Source of the DNA: Chitinophaga rupis
GTDB taxonomy: Bacteria > Bacteroidota > Bacteroidia > Chitinophagales > Chitinophagaceae
DNA length: 64,000 nucleotides
Assembly: GCF_900109685.1 (NCBI RefSeq)
Contig: NZ_FOBB01000012.1
Span: 62,001 to 126,000, forward strand
Direction: 5' to 3'
Shown here: positions 27,859 to 35,927 of the stretch, in pieces
Layout: each line of letters starts with the position of its first letter
Position numbering within the stretch: position 1 is the stretch's first letter
The notes under the pieces: generated by a model
The model's input: the letters and a program-made list of their open reading frames with translations, nothing else
Database searches by the model: none
Told to the model about the DNA's origin: nothing
Program-made: the position numbers and the translations under genes

Positions 27859-28866
27859 TTACAGAATGATATTGTTCTCCGGCTGCAGGTAGGGCGGCGT
27901 ATCCCGCTCACCGATCATTTCCCGGAGGTCTATTTCAATAGCGCGGCACATTTGCGAGATGGGAACGTCATTAGCGCTGCCTTCAAAAGGGTTTTCCGTG
28001 CTTTCCCCTACCTGCTCCAGGGAAGTGTACATCCAGGAGATAATAACACTGAAAGGAACCACCAGCCATACCATACTGCCTTTCATAATTCCCTCTATAC
28101 TGTTGTTCAGCTTATCAAACTCCTGTAACATGCCAAAAGGCAGCAGCAGGCAAAAAAGCCGGACGAAGAGGGTATTAATAACGGAATATTGCCTGGGATA
28201 GGGCGCATCTTTAATAGACTCGCATTGCCCCTGTTGCACATAAAAATTATTGAGGGCCTTTTGCATCTCCATAAACTGGGCCAGGGCAATCTCCTGGTTA
28301 TCGTAAAGCTCCTTGATGCTTTTACCTTGCATACCCATGATCTGGGTGGCCTTGTTCTTTGTACTAAGAATGTAATGCAGCTCATGGCCCGGCATATATT
28401 TTTCCAGCGCTGTTTCAAAAGTTGTTTCTCTTTCAGGTATCGTGTAATACCGCCGGTACTCTGCATTGTGCTTTTTATCTGTTCCTTCCCAAACCCTGTC
28501 TTCCCGCATCTGGTAACGCATAGCGGTAAGCCAGGCAAAATGGCGGTAGATGAGTATTTTTGTTTTTTCAGGATCATGCAGGTAATCCCTGCTTATAATG
28601 GCCCATGCCCTGCTGCTGTTTAAGATGTTTGTCCATACCTGCTGGGCATCCCGGGTACGGTAATAGGTTTGAGTATTTTTGAAGCCCACAATAAAGGCGG
28701 TTGCTGTTCCCAAAAGCGCCACTACTGTCCAGGGTACGGCCAGCCATTTTATGCCCAGCACCTGGTACAGGATCACCGGTATAATGCCCAAAACAAGTAA
28801 CACATAGATCTTTCTTCTGGTCCAGATCAGGAATTCTGATAGTTTATACGATTTGCCTACATGCAT
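27859..28866 (-). CDS. Bestrophin-family ion channel protein
   Basis: 335 residues. The N-terminal pattern (WTRRKIYVLLVLGIIPVILYQ, then GTATAFIVGFKNTQTYYRTRDAQQVWTNILNSSRAWA) and the later hydrophobic pair with SIEGIMKGSMVWLVVPFSVIISWMYTSLEQVGESTENPFEG are typical of bacterial bestrophins. These form pentameric anion or cation channels in the inner membrane. It precedes the NDH-2 gene by about 107 bp in the same direction; no functional link is established. Confidence 0.88.
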   Translation of the reverse strand: MHVGKSYKLSEFLIWTRRKIYVLLVLGIIPVILYQVLGIKWLAVPWTVVALLGTATAFIVGFKNTQTYYRTRDAQQVWTNILNSSRAWAIISRDYLHDPEKTKILIYRHFAWLTAMRYQMREDRVWEGTDKKHNAEYRRYYTIPERETTFETALEKYMPGHELHYILSTKNKATQIMGMQGKSIKELYDNQEIALAQFMEMQKALNNFYVQQGQCESIKDAPYPRQYSVINTLFVRLFCLLLPFGMLQEFDKLNNSIEGIMKGSMVWLVVPFSVIISWMYTSLEQVGESTENPFEGSANDVPISQMCRAIEIDLREMIGERDTPPYLQPENNIIL

Positions 28867-28909
28867 TTGTTCAAATAATTAAATTCTTTTCTAGTGAAAA
28901 TCTCCCGGC

Positions 28910-29248
28910 TTAAACCGCCATGCGGATCTCTACGGTTCCTCCCAGCTCCAGCACCGGCGCCCTTTGGGCAATGGCCACGGCATGGTCATAATCATTTGCT
29001 TTTATGATGATGATGCCGCGTATGGATTCTTTCACTTCTGCATAAGAACCATTGGCTACTGTAAGGTTTTGTCTTAATACCCTTCCTTCAGGGTCCCAGC
29101 GTTGTACTGGCATGGCCAGCTTACCTTCTGCTGCAAGGCTGATGTACCAGTCGCGCCAATGTTTGAGATGCAGGTTCATTTGTTCGGTTGTGGGCTGCAG
29201 CTCCTTTGTTCTATAGTCTCTGCGGAATACCAGTAAGAACTCTTTCAT
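28910..29248 (-). CDS. YCII-related (YciI-like) protein
   Basis: 112 residues with the ferredoxin-like alpha+beta fold of YCII proteins: FLLVFRRDYR, a helix HLKHWRDWYISLAAEGKL with the conserved Asp-containing turn, and IRGIIIIKANDYDHAVAIAQRAPVL. Function of such single-domain proteins is mostly unknown; they occur with ECF sigma factors but none is adjacent. A 57-residue ORF lies just upstream in the same direction. Confidence 0.85.
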   Translation of the reverse strand: MKEFLLVFRRDYRTKELQPTTEQMNLHLKHWRDWYISLAAEGKLAMPVQRWDPEGRVLRQNLTVANGSYAEVKESIRGIIIIKANDYDHAVAIAQRAPVLELGGTVEIRMAV

Positions 29249-29283
29249 TGTTTTTAATTTTAATGGTTAAAGGGTAACATTTT

Positions 29284-29457
29284 TTAGTCCTGTTCTTGTG
29301 GTTCATCGTCCATTGTTATGAAGTCATCCAGGAATTCACCGCCCTGGTTGGGGTCTTTTTCATGCAAAGGTTCCAGTGCTGTTTGTACAAGCTCCGGCGA
29401 TGGTTTTGCTTCTTTGTCAGGGAAAATGTTGCGGAATAGAAAGGAGAACGTTTTCAT
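29284..29457 (-). CDS. Possible small acidic protein
   Basis: 57 residues, starting MKTFSFLFRNIFPDKE and ending in an acidic tail (DDFITMDDEPQEQD). It was found by translating the - strand by eye. It is 35 bp upstream of the YCII gene and in the same direction, so the two could share a transcript. I do not recognise a family. The composition looks protein-like, but short length leaves it uncertain. Confidence 0.4.
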   Translation of the reverse strand: MKTFSFLFRNIFPDKEAKPSPELVQTALEPLHEKDPNQGGEFLDDFITMDDEPQEQD

Positions 29458-29594
29458 GCGTTATGATTTTGATGTTAAAGATGTGGTTTGTGCTGTATGC
29501 GTTCCGAATGCGCATACAAATTTGCAACGCACGTGCCAACGGACATAAATGAATGATTATGATATAGTTACGTAAAAATCAGATAGGAACGTTT

Positions 29595-29631
29595 TCACGA
29601 TATTTCGTGAGTTAACGAAAGCGTTCACTAT
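29595..29631 (+). promoter_or_regulatory. Putative operator (nested inverted repeat) and promoter
   Basis: A perfect 6-bp inverted repeat with 4-nt spacer, TCACGA-TATT-TCGTGA (29595-29610), is nested inside an outer GAACG (29587-29591) and CGTTC (29621-29625) pair. A TATATTTA box follows at about 29628. It lies 40-75 bp upstream of the next gene. This fits a dimeric repressor or activator site, inferred from symmetry only. Confidence 0.45.
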
Positions 29632-29670
29632 ATTTAGGGGAAATAAAACTTAGCTCCCATCGCCTGACCT

Positions 29671-30215
29671 ATGAAAGTTATACTCGCTTTTCTTTTATTG
29701 ACTGTTACTATTAATGCCCGTTCTCAGCACAATGTTCCGGCAAATACTATTGACACCGCTATCAGCTTTTTTGGAATAAAACCCATTAATCTTTACAATT
29801 ATGATAACAGGGTGGTTCCTTACGCTAGCAAGGCTCCGCTATATGTTTGCATAAGTTATGAGGGTGGTAAATTCAAAGAGAAAGAATACTTTAAGGCTGA
29901 TGAAAACAAATACCTGCTGTATGAATATTTCAAAAATGGCGATGAAAAAGCGGAGGGCCAGGTGAAGGTAACAGATGAAATTATAGGCAACTCCTTCACA
30001 AGGGTTCACCATATAGACCTGGATAGCCCAAGTACCTCCTTAGCAACCCATTACTATAAAAAACTTTTAAAGAAACAGCCATAAAAGGTAAATGGGCCTT
30101 AGTTAACAAAACGGATGGACGTTATATAAATATAAAGTTCACCGACCATACCAGCTGGACATTAAAGCTCCTGTATTTAGATGCGGAAGGCACTTTAATA
30201 ACGGAAAGAAATTAG
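29671..30215 (+). pseudogene. Exported hypothetical protein with a C-terminal frameshift
   Basis: The intact frame from 29671 encodes a signal peptide (VILAFLLLTVTINARSQ) and stops at 30082-30084 after 137 residues. In the -1 frame, coding continues without a break from the A6 run at 30058-30063 to a TAG at 30213-30215 (TAIKGKWALVNKTDG, later WTLKLLYLDAEGTLITERN). Adding one A to that homopolymer would join the two parts into a protein of about 181 residues. The cause could be a real deletion, a sequencing error or slippage on the A run. The family is not recognised. Confidence 0.65.
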
Positions 30216-30324
30216 CATTGTGTGCAATCGCAGTAATTTTTTTCCATATTCAATAATTATACATTAATAATCAGAATATTATACAACCTGGCTCCTGTAA
30301 CAAAGTTTTTTTTATCTTAGCTAT

Positions 30325-31074
30325 ATGACAAAAATTCACACAAAAATAGTTGCTTTATTACTGGCAATGTCCTTTGCCATCACAGCTCATTCGCAAAATA
30401 CCATCAATAATTATAAATACGTTCTGGTACCCGATCGGTTCGATTTTCTTAAAACAGATGATCAGTATGGGTTGAATATGCGGACAAAATTATTACTTCA
30501 ACAGGTAGGGTTTACCGCTTTCATGACCAGTGAAGCGTTGCCTGCGGAAGTTGCCGATAATAAATGCAAGGCACTCAAAGCGGAAGTTGTAGAGAAGAAA
30601 AAATTCCTATCCACTGGTTTAACTCTGCTGTTAAAAGATTGTCAGGGTACGATCGTTTATAAAGGCGAGGAAGGAAAAAGCAGGGAGAAAGAGTGGCAGG
30701 CAGCCTATTCAGAAGCGCTGGCAAATGCCTTCACTTCACTGAATGCCGCACAATATAAGTACGATGGCACTACGGTACCACAGGCTACACAACCAACGGT
30801 GAGCGCTCCGCCTGCGCCTGTAGCTCCTGCCCAGCCTACTACTGTTAATGAAGACAAGAACATTTTATATGCTCAGGCTAATGATAACGGCTATCAGCTG
30901 ATAGATACCACTCCCAAAAAAGTAATGACCTTGCTGAAAACATCCCAGCAGGATCATTTTATTGCGGATGATGGTGCATCGCAAGGTATTGTTTTCAGGA
31001 AAAATAGTGAATGGTTCTTCGAATTCTATAAAGATAATAAACTTGTTTCCCGGAAATTGAATATCAAGTTCTGA
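30325..31074 (+). CDS. Exported hypothetical protein (Bacteroidota-specific)
   Basis: 249 residues with a signal peptide (TKIVALLLAMSFAITAHSQN). The N-terminal domain (YKYVLVPDRFDFLK, LNMRTKLLLQQVGFTAF, DNKCKALKAEVVEKKKFLSTGLTLLLKDCQGTIVYKGEEG) resembles conserved periplasmic proteins of flavobacteria and Chitinophagaceae without assigned function; two Cys may form a disulfide. A Pro/Ala-rich linker (PTVSAPPAPVAPAQPTT) joins it to a small C-terminal beta domain. It follows the frameshifted exported gene by about 110 bp. Confidence 0.7.
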   Translation: MTKIHTKIVALLLAMSFAITAHSQNTINNYKYVLVPDRFDFLKTDDQYGLNMRTKLLLQQVGFTAFMTSEALPAEVADNKCKALKAEVVEKKKFLSTGLTLLLKDCQGTIVYKGEEGKSREKEWQAAYSEALANAFTSLNAAQYKYDGTTVPQATQPTVSAPPAPVAPAQPTTVNEDKNILYAQANDNGYQLIDTTPKKVMTLLKTSQQDHFIADDGASQGIVFRKNSEWFFEFYKDNKLVSRKLNIKF

Positions 31075-31092
31075 CAGGCTTTTTCGCCGGAA

Positions 31093-31704
31093 TTACATGC
31101 TTTTTACCGTAGCACCTGTATTGCTGCTCCGGATTGCCTTTGACCGGATAGTATTGAAAAACTCAGGAGTAAAACCAAGATAGCTGGCGATATGTTTCTG
31201 CGGTACCCGTTTGTCCAGTTCGGGGTATTTCGTGCGGAAATAGTTGTATCGCTCGCCGCCGCTCATAGAAAGCAGCTGTATTGTTTTCAGATGATGCATA
31301 GCGAGTGCATTCTGATAAGAGATCCTGAAAAAGCGTTCCAGCCCTGGTACTTTTTTCAGAAAGTCCTCTAACGCCATATTCGGTATATGCACCAGCTCAG
31401 AATCCTCCAGCGCTATGATATTGCACAAAGCCGGCGCATTAAAGGTCCTGCTGTATATGTCGGACACCCAGTAACCTTCCACGGCAAAATATGTATTATG
31501 CTCCATCCCTTTGTGATCAATATAGTATGTTCTTAAACAACCTTTGTTCACGTAATATTCGTGGCGCGCATCTTCGCCACTGCGAACCAGAAATTCTTTA
31601 CGCTTCAGCTGCTTTATGCTCATAATGGCGCAAAGCTGGGTCTCCTCTTCTTCTGTAAGTGTAACGTGACGGCGGATATTTGTAAGAATACGTTCAAATT
31701 CCAT
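31093..31704 (-). CDS. Crp/Fnr-family regulator
   Basis: 203 residues: an N-terminal cyclic-nucleotide-binding-like beta-barrel (RKEFLVRSGEDARHEYYVNKGCLRTYYID) and a short C-terminal winged helix (PQKHIASYLGFTPEFFNTIRSKA). The phosphate-binding cassette of true cAMP binders is missing, as usual for the Bacteroidota branch. It is a paralog of the regulator at 33183-33770; the two flank the pirin-DoxX genes. Confidence 0.9.
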   Translation of the reverse strand: MEFERILTNIRRHVTLTEEEETQLCAIMSIKQLKRKEFLVRSGEDARHEYYVNKGCLRTYYIDHKGMEHNTYFAVEGYWVSDIYSRTFNAPALCNIIALEDSELVHIPNMALEDFLKKVPGLERFFRISYQNALAMHHLKTIQLLSMSGGERYNYFRTKYPELDKRVPQKHIASYLGFTPEFFNTIRSKAIRSSNTGATVKSM

Positions 31705-31779
31705 AAAGATACCTGGCTTTGAAAAGCCAAATATCCCAACTTGGGGATCAAAAAAAATTAAGGTAGATTAATTTTTTAC

Positions 31780-31814
31780 GAAGCAGCGGTTCCTGTTCCA
31801 GAAACCGCTGCTTC
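31780..31814 (-). terminator. Hairpin after the pirin-like gene
   Basis: A 12-bp perfect stem (GAAGCAGCGGTT and complement) begins 2 bp beyond the pirin-like stop codon. No strong T run follows on either strand, so it may act as an mRNA 3' stabiliser as much as a terminator. Confidence 0.5.
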
Positions 31815-31815
31815 A

Positions 31816-32562
31816 TTACGCAACAGGCAGGCCACTGATGAACAGCATATGACACCTGGTTTTTGCAACTAAAGTGATCAATGCGTTTTCAGCGGAAGCT
31901 CCCAAAGCGATCGTATCATTTGATTGCATTTCGAAACTTCCGGCGGGCGTATCTACCTGCAGTGCGCCAGACAATAAGTAAACAGTGCCGTTCCAACCGG
32001 CGGGCAGCCCATGCCGGAAAACTTTACCACTATTGATTGTCAGATCAAGAAAGGTAATATCCTCCGGCGTTTTCACACTGTTCACCAGATCACCGGTTGC
32101 CCCTGTTACTACTTTTACGCGTACGCCATCGGCTTCCCATACGGGCATTTTTTCAACGGGGATCAGTATACTCTTTGGCGGCCGGTTCCTGTTTTCAGCG
32201 GGGATATCCAGGAAGAGCTGCAGCCCGTGTATCCGCGTATTGTTCTCTTCCGGGAACTCGTGATGCGTAACGCCACTGCCGGCCCAGGTCCACAGCAGGC
32301 TGCCGGTGGTGATAGTGAGATCTGACCCCATGGAGTCTTTATTATGATATGCCGCCGAATCTTCGAAAAGATAGCTCAATGCAGACATATGCCGGTGTTG
32401 ATGCGGGCCAAAAACATCGCTGCTTAAACGGAAGTTATCGAATCCCATGAGCGGCGAGAACAAGCCTGCATAATCCTGCCTGTTAGCCCTGAATGCAGAA
32501 AAAGACGGGTTGCCGGTTTGAACAAGTTGTACTATTCCGGATAACTTTAAATCAGATGACAT
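31816..32562 (-). CDS. Pirin-like bicupin protein
   Basis: 248 residues from the ATG at 32562, chosen because it follows the DoxX stop by 4 bp; the longer frame runs into the DoxX gene. Pirin features include FGPHQHRHMSALSYLFED (metal-binding His cluster), WTWAGSGVTHHEFPEENNTRIHGLQLFLDIPAENR and a degenerate second cupin. Some pirins have quercetin dioxygenase activity; the role here is unknown. It forms an operon with the DoxX gene. Confidence 0.88.
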   Translation of the reverse strand: MSSDLKLSGIVQLVQTGNPSFSAFRANRQDYAGLFSPLMGFDNFRLSSDVFGPHQHRHMSALSYLFEDSAAYHNKDSMGSDLTITTGSLLWTWAGSGVTHHEFPEENNTRIHGLQLFLDIPAENRNRPPKSILIPVEKMPVWEADGVRVKVVTGATGDLVNSVKTPEDITFLDLTINSGKVFRHGLPAGWNGTVYLLSGALQVDTPAGSFEMQSNDTIALGASAENALITLVAKTRCHMLFISGLPVA

Positions 32563-32566
32563 AGCG

Positions 32567-33025
32567 TTACACTTTTTTGTTGAATAATAAAGCATCCAGG
32601 CTGGCCTTTCCGCCACCTGCGATCAATAAAGACAGCAGCATGCTCAACATCAGGATATGATATTCAAATCCTTCCCCTTTGAGGTTGCCAAACCAGTTCA
32701 TAAAGAAGCCTGCATGAATGTGCACCATCAATATCATCCCCGTCACAAGCCCGGTGAGCGCCAATGCAAACAAACGGGTAAACAGGCCAAGCAAAATAAA
32801 AATGCTGCCGAAGAACTCCAGGAAGATGATCAGGAAACTGATCACCGATGGTATACCGATCGAAGAGAAATAACCCATAGATGCAGCATAGCCATATCCG
32901 CCAAACCATCCCACAAGCAGTTGTGCTCCATGCGGGAACATCACGATAACAAAAGCAATTCTCAGAATAAGCAGCGGTATGGCTGCAGGATTTGTTTGTC
33001 CGATCTTAGTAAGTAATGAATTCAT
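32567..33025 (-). CDS. DoxX-family membrane protein
   Basis: 152 residues from the ATG at 33025. Four hydrophobic helices: PLLILRIAFVIVMFPHGAQ, VISFLIIFLEFFGSIFILLGLFTRL, LALTGLVTGMILMVHIHAGFF and a last helix before KASLDALLFNKKV. The pattern matches DoxX/DoxD proteins, often found with pirins and redox regulators in Bacteroidota. It is directly followed by the pirin-like gene (4 bp). Confidence 0.88.
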   Translation of the reverse strand: MNSLLTKIGQTNPAAIPLLILRIAFVIVMFPHGAQLLVGWFGGYGYAASMGYFSSIGIPSVISFLIIFLEFFGSIFILLGLFTRLFALALTGLVTGMILMVHIHAGFFMNWFGNLKGEGFEYHILMLSMLLSLLIAGGGKASLDALLFNKKV

Positions 33026-33116
33026 AAGGTTCAGAATATTTTTATGCAAAACTATTCCCATGCCGCCTATCGTTTCTTAAGAAAACTTAAGAAATCCGGG
33101 AATGTAGTGTTGCATT

Positions 33117-33155
33117 GAAAAAAATAACCGTCTCACAATTGCTTATGAGACGGTT
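33117..33155 (-). terminator. Rho-independent terminator of the Crp/Fnr gene
   Basis: A 10-bp perfect stem (AACCGTCTCA/TGAGACGGTT, 33126-33155) with 10-nt loop is followed on the - strand by TATTTTTTT. It separates the Crp/Fnr gene from the DoxX-pirin operon. Confidence 0.85.
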
Positions 33156-33182
33156 TAAAGGCCCTGAAAAAATTAAGAAATC

Positions 33183-33770
33183 TTATTTTCTTGCGCGCGT
33201 CACTTTCGCATGTACCGTATTGAAAAATTCAGGTGTTAAACCCAAATAAGTAGCAATATGTTTTTGTGGGATACGGCCTGCCAGCCCGGGATATTTTTCT
33301 ATAAAATTGACGTATCGCTCTTCAGCGCTCAAGTGCAGCATATCGAGATTTTTCAGATGCTGATTCACAAGCGATAATTGATAAGAGAGGCGGAAGAATC
33401 TTTCCAGCGCAGGTACTTTTACCATAAACTCCTCCAGTGCCTGGTGTTTAATCTCTACCAGCTCCGAATCCTCCAAAGCCACAATGTTACTGTACGTTGG
33501 CGCCATTTGTGTGCGGCTGTACAGATCGGATATCCACCAGTCTTCTATGGCGAAATAAAGATTATGCTCAAATCCTTTTTTATCTACAAAATAAGTCCGC
33601 AGGCATCCTTTGTTCACAAAATATTCAGCAGTACATATATCCCCTTCACGTAAAATAAATTCTTTCCGCTTTACTTTTTTGATGGCAAGCAATGCACAAA
33701 ACGCTTCTTCTTCCTGCAGTGTAAGTGAAGCAAAGCGGCTTATGTTCTTTAAAATACTTTCGAATGCCAT
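33183..33770 (-). CDS. Crp/Fnr-family regulator (paralog)
   Basis: 195 residues, collinear with the regulator at 31093-31704 over its whole length (shared RKEF, EYFVNKGCLRTYFVD, LYSRT, IVALEDSELV, PQKHIATYLGLTPEFFNT). As in that paralog, the cAMP cassette is lacking and the HTH is short. It is read towards the DoxX-pirin operon but ends in its own terminator. The divergent gene is an esterase-like alpha/beta hydrolase. Confidence 0.9.
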   Translation of the reverse strand: MAFESILKNISRFASLTLQEEEAFCALLAIKKVKRKEFILREGDICTAEYFVNKGCLRTYFVDKKGFEHNLYFAIEDWWISDLYSRTQMAPTYSNIVALEDSELVEIKHQALEEFMVKVPALERFFRLSYQLSLVNQHLKNLDMLHLSAEERYVNFIEKYPGLAGRIPQKHIATYLGLTPEFFNTVHAKVTRARK

Positions 33771-33897
33771 GATCAGATAATTAATAATAAATAATGTATA
33801 AGGCGAAAAGTTACCATCTCAATTTCCGTAAAAAACTAAGAAATATTAAGTTTTTTAACCGGCGCAACATAGAGTTTTGTGTACAAGTTTTAAAACC

Positions 33898-34713
33898 ATG
33901 ATAAATTTTAATGAAGGACGAATTGGCTTCGAAGCCATAGGCAACACATACCCGCCTGCTGAAAATGTTACCCGTGAGAACGTAACGATTGCAGGTATTC
34001 CATGCGCCTGGTTCACACCAACAGATATGAATACAGCAGATATCGTGGTCTATATTCATGGCGGCGCTTTCATCTTCGGCTCTATCAATTCTCATGCACC
34101 GATGGTAAGCTACATCGCGCAGGCACTGAACAGGAAAGTGCTGATAATAGATTACCGCCTTGCTCCTGAGCATCCATTTCCGGCGGGTATCGACGATTGC
34201 GTAGCCGTTATTCAACAACTGGACCTGCCCTTCGGTATCATTGGCGATAGCGCCGGTGGCAATCTCACCATGGCCACACAGCTCAAATTAAAAGCGGTCA
34301 ATGGACCTGCCCCACTTTACAGCATCGTGATCTCCCCATGGGTAGATCTTACATGCAGGAATGAAAGCTACATCCGTAATAAAATAGCAGACACTGTCCT
34401 ATCCGGGGAATACCTGCTGGAAGCCGCAAAGATCTACGCTGCCGGCCGGGAACTGTCTGCCTCCTTATTATCACCGGTAAATGCGGTATTCTATGATCTC
34501 GCCCCAGTGCTCATCATGTGTGGTACAAACGAGATCCTGGAAGACGATTCCATCCACTTACACAAGCAATTGATCCAATCCGGTGTGGACGCAACGCTTG
34601 AGCTGTTCGAAGACGAGCTGCATGTATGGCCTTTCATGAATATCCATACCGAAGCGTCCCGCAAAGCCCTCAGCAACATGGCGCATTTTGTAATAAAACA
34701 AACCAATAAATAA
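33898..34713 (+). CDS. Alpha/beta hydrolase (HSL/esterase family IV)
   Basis: 271 residues from the ATG at 33898. Diagnostic motifs of hormone-sensitive-lipase-type esterases: oxyanion loop VYIHGGAFIFGS, nucleophile elbow IIGDSAGGNLTM (Ser), the acid in MCGTNEILEDDSIHL and His in ELHVWPFM. It should hydrolyse short acyl esters in the cytoplasm. Immediately after its stop begins a gutted GMC oxidoreductase, so the pair was once an operon. Confidence 0.9.
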   Translation: MINFNEGRIGFEAIGNTYPPAENVTRENVTIAGIPCAWFTPTDMNTADIVVYIHGGAFIFGSINSHAPMVSYIAQALNRKVLIIDYRLAPEHPFPAGIDDCVAVIQQLDLPFGIIGDSAGGNLTMATQLKLKAVNGPAPLYSIVISPWVDLTCRNESYIRNKIADTVLSGEYLLEAAKIYAAGRELSASLLSPVNAVFYDLAPVLIMCGTNEILEDDSIHLHKQLIQSGVDATLELFEDELHVWPFMNIHTEASRKALSNMAHFVIKQTNK

Positions 34714-34715
34714 TT

Positions 34716-34857
34716 ATGACATACGATGCAATTATCGTTGGCGGCGGCTCTGCCGGCGCTGTTATGGCCAACCGTTTATCCCAGGATACCGGGCGCAGCG
34801 TATCCTAATGTTACCACCATTATGACGGCCGAACAAATCAATTTTAATTTATGTAGG
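34716..34857 (+). pseudogene. Remnant of a GMC (choline-dehydrogenase-type) oxidoreductase
   Basis: Starting 2 bp after the esterase stop, the frame encodes YDAIIVGGGSAGAVMANRLSQD, the FAD-binding N-terminus of GMC oxidoreductases, and ends at 34806-34808 after 30 residues. In the next frame, AYPNVTTIMTAEQI (34800-34841) recalls the family's C-terminal end (NAPxxMIAE-type). This suggests an internal deletion of most of a gene of about 1.5 kb. The N-terminal part is certain enough; the C-terminal match is weaker. Confidence 0.6.
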
Positions 34858-34859
34858 AA

Positions 34860-34873
34860 ACTACGTAGTTTTG
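34860..34873 (+). promoter_or_regulatory. Promoter with overlapping palindromic operator for the GNAT-MarR operon
   Basis: A perfect palindrome ACTACGTAGT (34860-34869) overlaps the box TAGTTTTG (34866-34873), which fits TAnnTTTG. The operon's start codon lies 20 bp downstream. Binding by the MarR protein encoded in the operon would block the promoter; autoregulation is inferred. Confidence 0.5.
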
Positions 34874-34892
34874 TACGTAAATAATCCTCCAA

Positions 34893-35384
34893 TTGGAAAA
34901 CATAGTATACAAAACAATAGGTGATCAGTACTCAAATGATGTAATACAGCTGATACTTCCCATTCAACAGATTGAATTCGGTGTTCGTGTAACCCTGGAA
35001 GATCAGCCGGATCTAAAAGCCATAAATGCATTTTATCGCGAAACAGGCGGAAATTTCTGGGGCGCCTTCGATGGTAATACCTTAGTGGGTACGATTGCCC
35101 TGATCAACATAGGACACCAGGCAGGTGCGATCAGGAAGATGTTTGTAAAAAAAGAATATAGAGGAAAAGAATTTGGAATTGCCCAGCAGCTGCTGGCAAA
35201 ATTATTGGCTTATAGCCGGGAACAGGGAATCAAGGATATTTACCTTGGTACAGTAGAGCAGCTGAAAGCAGCACAGCGATTTTATGAGAAAAACCAATTC
35301 ACCCTGATCCAAAAAACAGATCTTCCGGATTACTTTCCGGTAATGAGCAGCGATAGCATGTTCTTTCATCTGCAATTAAAGTAA
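34893..35384 (+). CDS. GNAT-family N-acetyltransferase
   Basis: 163 residues, using a TTG start, since no ATG lies nearby in frame before the domain begins. The acetyl-CoA motif is IRKMFVKKEYRGKEFGIAQQLLAKLLAYSRE (R-G-K-x-F-G-I), followed by IYLGTVEQLKAAQRFYEKNQF. Substrate unknown. The stop is 3 bp from the MarR start, so the two are translated together. Confidence 0.88.
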   Translation: MENIVYKTIGDQYSNDVIQLILPIQQIEFGVRVTLEDQPDLKAINAFYRETGGNFWGAFDGNTLVGTIALINIGHQAGAIRKMFVKKEYRGKEFGIAQQLLAKLLAYSREQGIKDIYLGTVEQLKAAQRFYEKNQFTLIQKTDLPDYFPVMSSDSMFFHLQLK

Positions 35385-35387
35385 CTT

Positions 35388-35879
35388 ATGGATAACGTAA
35401 TAGACCAATCAGGTATACTGGCCATTTCTACCAGGCTGCAACGGCTGGCCGATGCCTTAAGAAAGGAGGGGCAGCTTATCTATCAGTCATTTGGGATAGA
35501 ATTTGAGCCAAAATGGTTTCCGGTTGTTTATACCCTGCATTTAAAAACTTCAATGAGTGTGGTGGAAATTGCCAACGAAATCGGCTATGCTCATCCTTCT
35601 ACGATCAGTTTACTTAAAGAGCTGGAAAAGCAGCAGATCATTAAATCAAAGAAAGATAAAACGGACGAAAGAAAACGATTAATAGTTCTTACGCCCAAAG
35701 GGAAAGCACTGGTTAGCGCTATGCAACCGGTATGGAACAATATGCAAAAGGCGTTATCACAGATTGCAGACAACAAAAACAACCTGATGGATGCGATTAT
35801 AGAAGCAGAAGAGAAGCTGAAGGTATCCGGCTTCCTGGAACGATCGCAAAAGATCCGGTTATCAGGCGATGTCCGGTAG
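35388..35879 (+). CDS. MarR-family transcriptional regulator
   Basis: 163 residues with a winged helix: MSVVEIANEIGYAHPSTISLLKELEKQQIIKS (recognition helix) and a wing KKDKTDERKRLIVLTPKGKAL, the MarR signature. It sits directly behind the GNAT gene; GNAT-MarR pairs of this sort usually respond to small phenolic or toxic compounds. It probably binds the palindrome at 34860-34869. Confidence 0.92.
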   Translation: MDNVIDQSGILAISTRLQRLADALRKEGQLIYQSFGIEFEPKWFPVVYTLHLKTSMSVVEIANEIGYAHPSTISLLKELEKQQIIKSKKDKTDERKRLIVLTPKGKALVSAMQPVWNNMQKALSQIADNKNNLMDAIIEAEEKLKVSGFLERSQKIRLSGDVR

Positions 35880-35927
35880 TTGAAAAGCTCCTATTTCAGG
35901 GATCATCGCCCTGGATGATGGGTTCAT

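Noticed and set aside
30058-30063. Programmed -1 frameshifting at the A6 run
   Set aside because: The in-frame arrangement is TAT AAA AAA CTT, which does not give a canonical X-XXY-YYZ slippery heptamer, and no downstream pseudoknot was seen; a deletion or sequence error is simpler.
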